From Spirosoma lacussanchae (GTDB lineage: Bacteria > Bacteroidota > Bacteroidia > Cytophagales > Spirosomataceae), in assembly GCF_005870035.1 (NCBI RefSeq), contig NZ_SWJG01000001.1:2157639-2221638 (forward strand): a stretch of 64,000 nucleotides of DNA, in the 5' to 3' direction. Shown one piece after another: positions 61,863 to 64,000 of the stretch (position 1 is its first letter; the number at the start of each line of letters is the position of its first letter). A model generated the notes under the pieces. That model was not told where the DNA came from, did no database searches, and saw nothing but the letters and a program-made list of their open reading frames with translations. Made by a program: the position numbers and the translations under genes.

Positions 61863-62237
61863 ATGATTTCTCTCAAAACAACCCTCCTCATCAATGGCGT
61901 AAGCTCGGCCGCAACGGGTCTGCTGCTGATACTGCTGGCCAGCCCCATAGCTACCCTGTTTGGTGTGGCGGCTACCGATCCGTTCATCGGTGTCGGCCTG
62001 TTTCTGCTCGTATTCGGCGTTTTCGTGCTGATTACCAGTCTTAAGACCCCCATCAATCCCCGGGTGGTAAGGCTGATTTGTACGCTGGATATGCTGTGGG
62101 TGGTCGCCAGTATCATTGCCGTTGTCTGGCTGGCTGCTACGATCAGTCTGTTTGGTCTGATTGCTATTGTCGCCGTTGCCGTATGGGTAGCTGCCATGGC
62201 TTATTTACAAACCAAAGGACTGAGCGCTTTTCCTTAA
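61863..62237 (+). CDS. small four-helix membrane protein
   Basis: A 124-residue hydrophobic protein with four transmembrane segments (LINGVSSAATGLLLILLAS, FIGVGLFLLVFGVFVLITS, MLWVVASIIAVVWLAATISL, GLIAIVAVAVWVAAMAYL). I do not recognise the family; short proteins of this type are common in Bacteroidota and often annotated only as hypothetical. It begins 48 bp after the SnoaL-like gene and is probably co-transcribed with it under the AraC regulator. No charged residues inside helices suggest a transporter. Confidence 0.75.
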   Translation: MISLKTTLLINGVSSAATGLLLILLASPIATLFGVAATDPFIGVGLFLLVFGVFVLITSLKTPINPRVVRLICTLDMLWVVASIIAVVWLAATISLFGLIAIVAVAVWVAAMAYLQTKGLSAFP

Positions 62238-62396
62238 TTCAGCCGGCTGTGCCACGGATGTACTCGGAGCGGACACGGGTGTCCGAATTCGTACAGACCT
62301 GACTGGGCAGATGGCCCCTGACAGCCTGCTGGAGGGGTTGCGGGGAGCTGGTATGTTTTTTGACCCAGGCTGACTGGTTCTTCTAAACGCTATCTT

Positions 62397-64000
62397 ATGC
62401 TCGGCAACTACGCAAAGGCTTCCTGGCGAAACCTGGTCCGCCACCGCCATTACGCACTCATCAACCTAATCGGGCTGACGCTGGGGTTGGGCGTGGCTAT
62501 CGTGTTGTTCTGGATCGTTCGGTTTGAATCCAGTTTTGATCGGTTTCACCAACATGCCAACCGGCTCTTTCAGATCCGCAGCTATGACAAATACGGTGAA
62601 GTCAACTCGCACGTACCCCAGGGCATTGTCAGGGCGGTACAGACGCAGTTTCCGGGTGTAGAAAAGGTGGCCAGCGTAAAAGGAACCGGCAACACGGTAA
62701 GCGTCAAAATCGGGCAGCAAGTTTTCAACGCAACCGGGGTTTTCTACGCGCCACCAGCCCTCCTGGAGATGATCGATGTGGCATGGATCAGTGGTTCGCC
62801 CGTTCAGTCGCTGAGTGCGCCCAATCAGGTTGTTCTGGACGAGAAAACCGCTCGCCAGTGGTTTTCGGGGAACGCCATCGGCAAAACGGTTCGACTGGAT
62901 AACAGGGTCACCCTAACGGTTTCGGGGGTTATCCGCACGAGCCGCCCGAATACCATGTTTCCGATCCGGATGCTAATTTCTTATGCTACGCTGCCCCGGC
63001 TGTCGGATGCGTACGCCAACGAGAACCACTGGGGCGGGGGCGATTCCATGTTTCATGGATATGCGTTGCTCAGACCGGATGCGGCTCCGTCTGCCATTGA
63101 AAGCGGGCTCAACCGGCTTGCCAGCCTGCATAAAGACGAATCGAACTATGTTTCGTACGAATTGCTGCCCATAACGGAGGCCCATTTCGATATGGACACC
63201 GACCCCTTCAACTACGTTATTCCGCGGTGGATGCTCTACACACTCGCCGGTATTGGCGTCTTGCTGATTGTCGTGGCCAGCATTAACTTTATCAACCTGG
63301 CTACGGCGCAGGCTACCCGGCGCGGCCGCGAGATTGCCGTCAGAAAGGTGCTCGGTAGCAGCCGAACCCAACTCGCAGCGCAGTTCCTGGGCGAAACGGC
63401 CCTGCTGGTTTTTGGGGCCATTGGGTTGGGTAGTCTGCTGGCCACGCAGTGTGTCGGGTACGTTGACCAACTGCTGAACACGCAGGTGGCCCAGTCTGCC
63501 GTGTGGAACGGCTCAACCGGTCTGTTTCTGTTGCTGCTGGGAATAGGGGTCACCCTGGTGGCCGGTGGGTACCCGGCGCTGGTGATGGCCAGCTTTCAGC
63601 CTGTGGGCATCTTGCGAAGTCGGTTGCCGGCTCCGCATCTGTCGGGGGTAAGCCTGCGGCAGTCGCTGGTCGTCATTCAGTTCGTCATTGCCCAGATTCT
63701 AGTCATCTGTACCCTTGTCGGTGTCCGACAGATTCGCTACGTGTATGAAAAAGACCTTGGTTTCGATAAGCGGAACGTCGTAACCGTTCCTATGCCCGAC
63801 AAGGGAAACGCGGTGGTGCAGGAGCGGTTTCGGCAGCAGCTGAAGCAGCATCCGGACATTCAGGATGTATCATTCGGGTTAACAACGCCATCGGGCCAGC
63901 GGAACTGGTGGTGGGAAACGGTACGGCATCACAACCTGCCCAACGGGGAGTATACCTTCCGGTTCCAGTACGCGGACACCAATTACTTTCGTTTCTTCAA
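62397..64000 (+). CDS. ABC transporter permease, MacB/FtsX type (cut by window end)
   Basis: The first 534 codons of an open frame that continues beyond the window. It begins MLGNYAKASWRNLVRHRHYA, the typical start of Bacteroidota MacB-like permeases, followed by a first helix (INLIGLTLGLGVAIVLFWIV) and a large periplasmic MacB-PCD domain (residues about 40-275). An FtsX region follows with helices near 280-305, 335-355 and 380-400 and the motif RRGREIAVRKVLGSSRTQLAAQFLGE. A second copy of the unit begins near LRQSLVVIQFVIAQILVICTLVG. These proteins pair with an ATP-binding subunit encoded elsewhere, often in antimicrobial or lipid export. Confidence 0.93.
   Translation, partial: MLGNYAKASWRNLVRHRHYALINLIGLTLGLGVAIVLFWIVRFESSFDRFHQHANRLFQIRSYDKYGEVNSHVPQGIVRAVQTQFPGVEKVASVKGTGNTVSVKIGQQVFNATGVFYAPPALLEMIDVAWISGSPVQSLSAPNQVVLDEKTARQWFSGNAIGKTVRLDNRVTLTVSGVIRTSRPNTMFPIRMLISYATLPRLSDAYANENHWGGGDSMFHGYALLRPDAAPSAIESGLNRLASLHKDESNYVSYELLPITEAHFDMDTDPFNYVIPRWMLYTLAGIGVLLIVVASINFINLATAQATRRGREIAVRKVLGSSRTQLAAQFLGETALLVFGAIGLGSLLATQCVGYVDQLLNTQVAQSAVWNGSTGLFLLLLGIGVTLVAGGYPALVMASFQPVGILRSRLPAPHLSGVSLRQSLVVIQFVIAQILVICTLVGVRQIRYVYEKDLGFDKRNVVTVPMPDKGNAVVQERFRQQLKQHPDIQDVSFGLTTPSGQRNWWWETVRHHNLPNGEYTFRFQYADTNYFRFF

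Noticed and set aside
1-64000. Mobile elements, CRISPR arrays, tRNA or rRNA genes
   Set aside because: I looked for transposase motifs, regularly spaced repeats and T-arm-like sequences and saw none; a dedicated search could still find a short one.

Overview
This window looks like the chromosome of a moderately GC-rich member of the Bacteroidota, most likely Cytophagales/Spirosomaceae (Spirosoma-like). The evidence is the absence of Shine-Dalgarno leaders, promoters with the Bacteroidota -7 box TAnnTTTG and -33 TTG, HTCS-type hybrid regulators, MacB/FtsX-type permeases, CHRD and DUF3244-like secreted proteins, zinc-less CobB and a GNAT-nitrilase fusion. I see no phage, insertion sequence, CRISPR array, rRNA or tRNA. 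No computation or database search was run: family calls rest on reading motifs.

Layout. 1-17951 holds a subtilase, two large polytopic GT-C-like membrane proteins, leuS, a membrane-anchored spermidine-synthase-like protein, a flavin monooxygenase, a glycerophosphodiesterase lipoprotein and a minus-strand run (unknown exported protein > membrane protein > threonine aldolase > GNAT/nitrilase). 18103-20589 is an OmpA-type protein followed by two tandem membrane-anchored helix-hairpin-helix paralogues. 20587-27186 (minus) holds nth, cobB, a GH20 hexosaminidase and topA. 27488-32595 holds a possible 24-residue peptide unit, a CHRD lipoprotein with a variable 24-bp repeat, aconitase and a convergent ScfR/RamB-like regulator. 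32797-36242 holds a GntR/HutC regulator with an excellent palindromic operator, deoC, a sarcosine/N-methyltryptophan oxidase-like flavoenzyme and a small secreted protein. 36462-42202 is a sugar-responsive region: a soluble HTCS, an AraC regulator, a zinc dehydrogenase and a GH29 alpha-L-fucosidase.

The most striking part is 42883-60009. A minus-strand operon encodes an FhaA-like FHA protein, a 27-residue single-helix peptide, a membrane PP2C phosphatase, a membrane Ser/Thr kinase, a 1325-residue single-chain fusion of a RodA/FtsW glycosyltransferase with a class B penicillin-binding protein, and a second FHA protein. The gene content matches the actinobacterial fhaA-fhaB-pstP-rodA-pbpA-pknA-pknB cell-wall signalling locus, but here the polymerase and crosslinking enzyme are one polypeptide with an extra N-terminal beta domain. 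Beyond it on the plus strand lie a metallo-beta-lactamase-fold hydrolase, a secreted TPR + Ppx/GppA-like ASKHA protein and a secreted 1499-residue caspase-like/TPR protein with an internally duplicated, unfamiliar module.

60192-64000 holds an AraC regulator divergent from a secreted SnoaL-like protein and a small membrane protein, then the start of an ABC-transporter permease cut by the window end.
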